Assembly: GCA_028293775.1 (NCBI GenBank)
Contig: JAQGOD010000500.1
Coordinates: forward strand, 1 to 8,922
Origin: Gammaproteobacteria bacterium
GTDB lineage: Bacteria > Pseudomonadota > Gammaproteobacteria > Steroidobacterales > Steroidobacteraceae
Length of the DNA: 8,922 nucleotides
Direction of reading: 5' to 3'
Position numbers and translations under genes: made by a program. The notes below the pieces were generated by a model that searched no databases, was not told the DNA's origin, and was given only the letters and a program-made list of their open reading frames with translations. Of this stretch, positions 5,937-8,922 are shown piece by piece; within the stretch, counting starts at the first letter, position 1, and each line of letters opens with the position of its first letter.

Positions 5937-6517
5937 TCGTCTCTCGCCGGCAATCCGGCGGCATCGCCGCCTAAGGCAGGAAGGAAATGACGCAACTTTG
6001 CGCGCGCGTGAAACAAGCGTGCCTTGACTGTGCTGACCGGGCAATCCGTGATTGACGCGATTTCATGCAGCGAATGACCCATGTGAAAGGCAAGTTCGAG
6101 TGTCAGGCGCTGTTCGACGGGAAATTGCCTCAAGCCTTGCGTCAGCCAATCCTGAACTTCGGCGTTGAGCGTTGGATCGACGGATTGCTCGGTGGATTGC
6201 CCCCAGCTTTGGACCTGGAGATGGTTTTTCTGACTTCGCAGCGACTTGGTCAACGTGCGGTATGCAATGCTTACGATCCAAGTTGAGACTTGGGATTCAA
6301 AACGAAAATCCTTGGCGGTTTGCCAAACGACTAGAAACGTATCGTTGATGATCTCTTCGGTATTTTCGTAGGATGATGTGAATCGCGACAAGAATCGCAC
6401 AAGGCGTCGGTGATAACCGAGGTATAGATCCCCCAACGCCTGACGGCTCCCGCCCGCGATGGCGATAAGAAGTTCACTATCGCGCTCTTTCGACGAATCC
6501 TTCGCCGGTACGCTCAT
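5933..6517 (-). CDS. ECF-type RNA polymerase sigma factor
   Basis: Alternative sigma factor of 194 residues that directs RNA polymerase to a small regulon, presumably in response to an envelope signal. Region 2 spans about 26-92 (ALGDLYLGYHRRLVRFLSRF, then TEEIINDTFLVVWQTAKDFRF and STWIVSIAYRTL). Region 4 spans about 123-178 (LTQGLRQFPVEQRLTLELAF and the helix-turn-helix HEIASITDCPVSTVKARLFHARAKL). There is no region 1 or 3, as usual for ECF factors. The ATG at 6517 has a GGCGGA ribosome-site candidate 5 bp upstream, a moderate match. It is coupled by a 4-bp overlap to the zinc-finger anti-sigma gene, the standard arrangement. It lies 81 bp downstream of the outer-membrane protein gene on the same strand, so it could share its message or have its own promoter in that gap. 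Target genes cannot be named from the sequence. Confidence 0.92.
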   Translation of the reverse strand: MSVPAKDSSKERDSELLIAIAGGSRQALGDLYLGYHRRLVRFLSRFTSSYENTEEIINDTFLVVWQTAKDFRFESQVSTWIVSIAYRTLTKSLRSQKNHLQVQSWGQSTEQSVDPTLNAEVQDWLTQGLRQFPVEQRLTLELAFHMGHSLHEIASITDCPVSTVKARLFHARAKLRHFLPALGGDAAGLPARDE

Positions 6518-6562
6518 CGGAATCCGCCGTCCTTATCCATGTCGAGCTATTCCCCGTCCGTC

Positions 6563-6596
6563 CGGCTGCGAGCACTGGAAGTGAATCTCGCAGCCG
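6563..6596 (-). terminator. Strong hairpin between the outer-membrane protein gene and the sigma operon
   Basis: Perfect 10-bp arms CGGCTGCGAG (6563-6572) and CTCGCAGCCG (6587-6596) around a 14-nt loop that can add a further CAC/GTG pairing. It starts 2 bp after the outer-membrane protein stop codon (read on the minus strand). No T run follows on either strand, so it is at best an imperfect terminator. It may instead stabilise the 3' end of the upstream message or reduce read-through into the sigma gene. The structure is certain; the function is inferred from position. Confidence 0.5.
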
Positions 6597-6598
6597 AA

Positions 6599-8922
<2,324 letters not shown>

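Noticed and set aside
6518..6540. Eight-codon open frame (MDKDGGFR) overlapping the sigma factor start as a leader peptide
   Set aside because: It is too short and has no ribosome site of its own; it is likely chance, though it does end in an ATGA overlap.

Overview
The window looks like a proteobacterial chromosome fragment, probably gamma- or betaproteobacterial. GC is moderately high by eye. It encodes outer-membrane beta-barrels with C-terminal aromatic residues, Sec signal peptides, a lipobox, c-type cytochromes, an ECF sigma/anti-sigma pair and a SixA-type phosphatase. The exact lineage cannot be fixed from the sequence.

Left block (about 1-3683, all minus strand, read right to left): an electron-transfer operon. 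The order is a periplasmic cupredoxin-type copper protein, an outer-membrane beta-barrel with one N-terminal c-type heme (Cyc2-like), a periplasmic diheme cytochrome c, a 53-residue single-span membrane protein (CcoQ-like) and the N-terminal part of a cbb3-type heme-copper oxidase subunit I. Together these would make a route from the cell surface, through copper and heme carriers, to an oxygen-reducing oxidase. The inventory parallels the rus (iron oxidation) operon of Acidithiobacillus ferrooxidans (Cyc2, diheme Cyc1, small ORF, oxidase, rusticyanin), with a different oxidase type and gene order. This is the most interesting part of the window. The oxidase frame stops after 153 codons near the window edge, so its integrity is in doubt.

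The 283-bp spacer 3684-3966 holds the 5' region of this operon, including a perfect 8-bp-arm palindrome, and the 3' end of the next unit.

Middle block (3967-7393, minus strand): a small outer-membrane protein of the TIGR02001/Gcw_chp type, then a hairpin, then three genes joined by ATGA stop/start overlaps. These three are an ECF sigma factor, a membrane-spanning zinc-finger anti-sigma factor, and a lipoprotein of the subtilisin (S8) family. The anti-sigma periplasmic domain resembles a subtilase propeptide. The protease has the Asp-His-Ser triad but lacks the usual oxyanion-hole Asn. This looks like a self-contained envelope signalling unit.

Right block: an aldo/keto reductase on the plus strand (7459-8448), diverging from the outer-membrane protein gene. 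It converges on a SixA-like phosphohistidine phosphatase (minus strand, cut by the right edge) with a 37-bp tail overlap. No tRNA, rRNA, CRISPR array, insertion sequence or integrase was seen, and no stretch over 300 bp lacks a gene.
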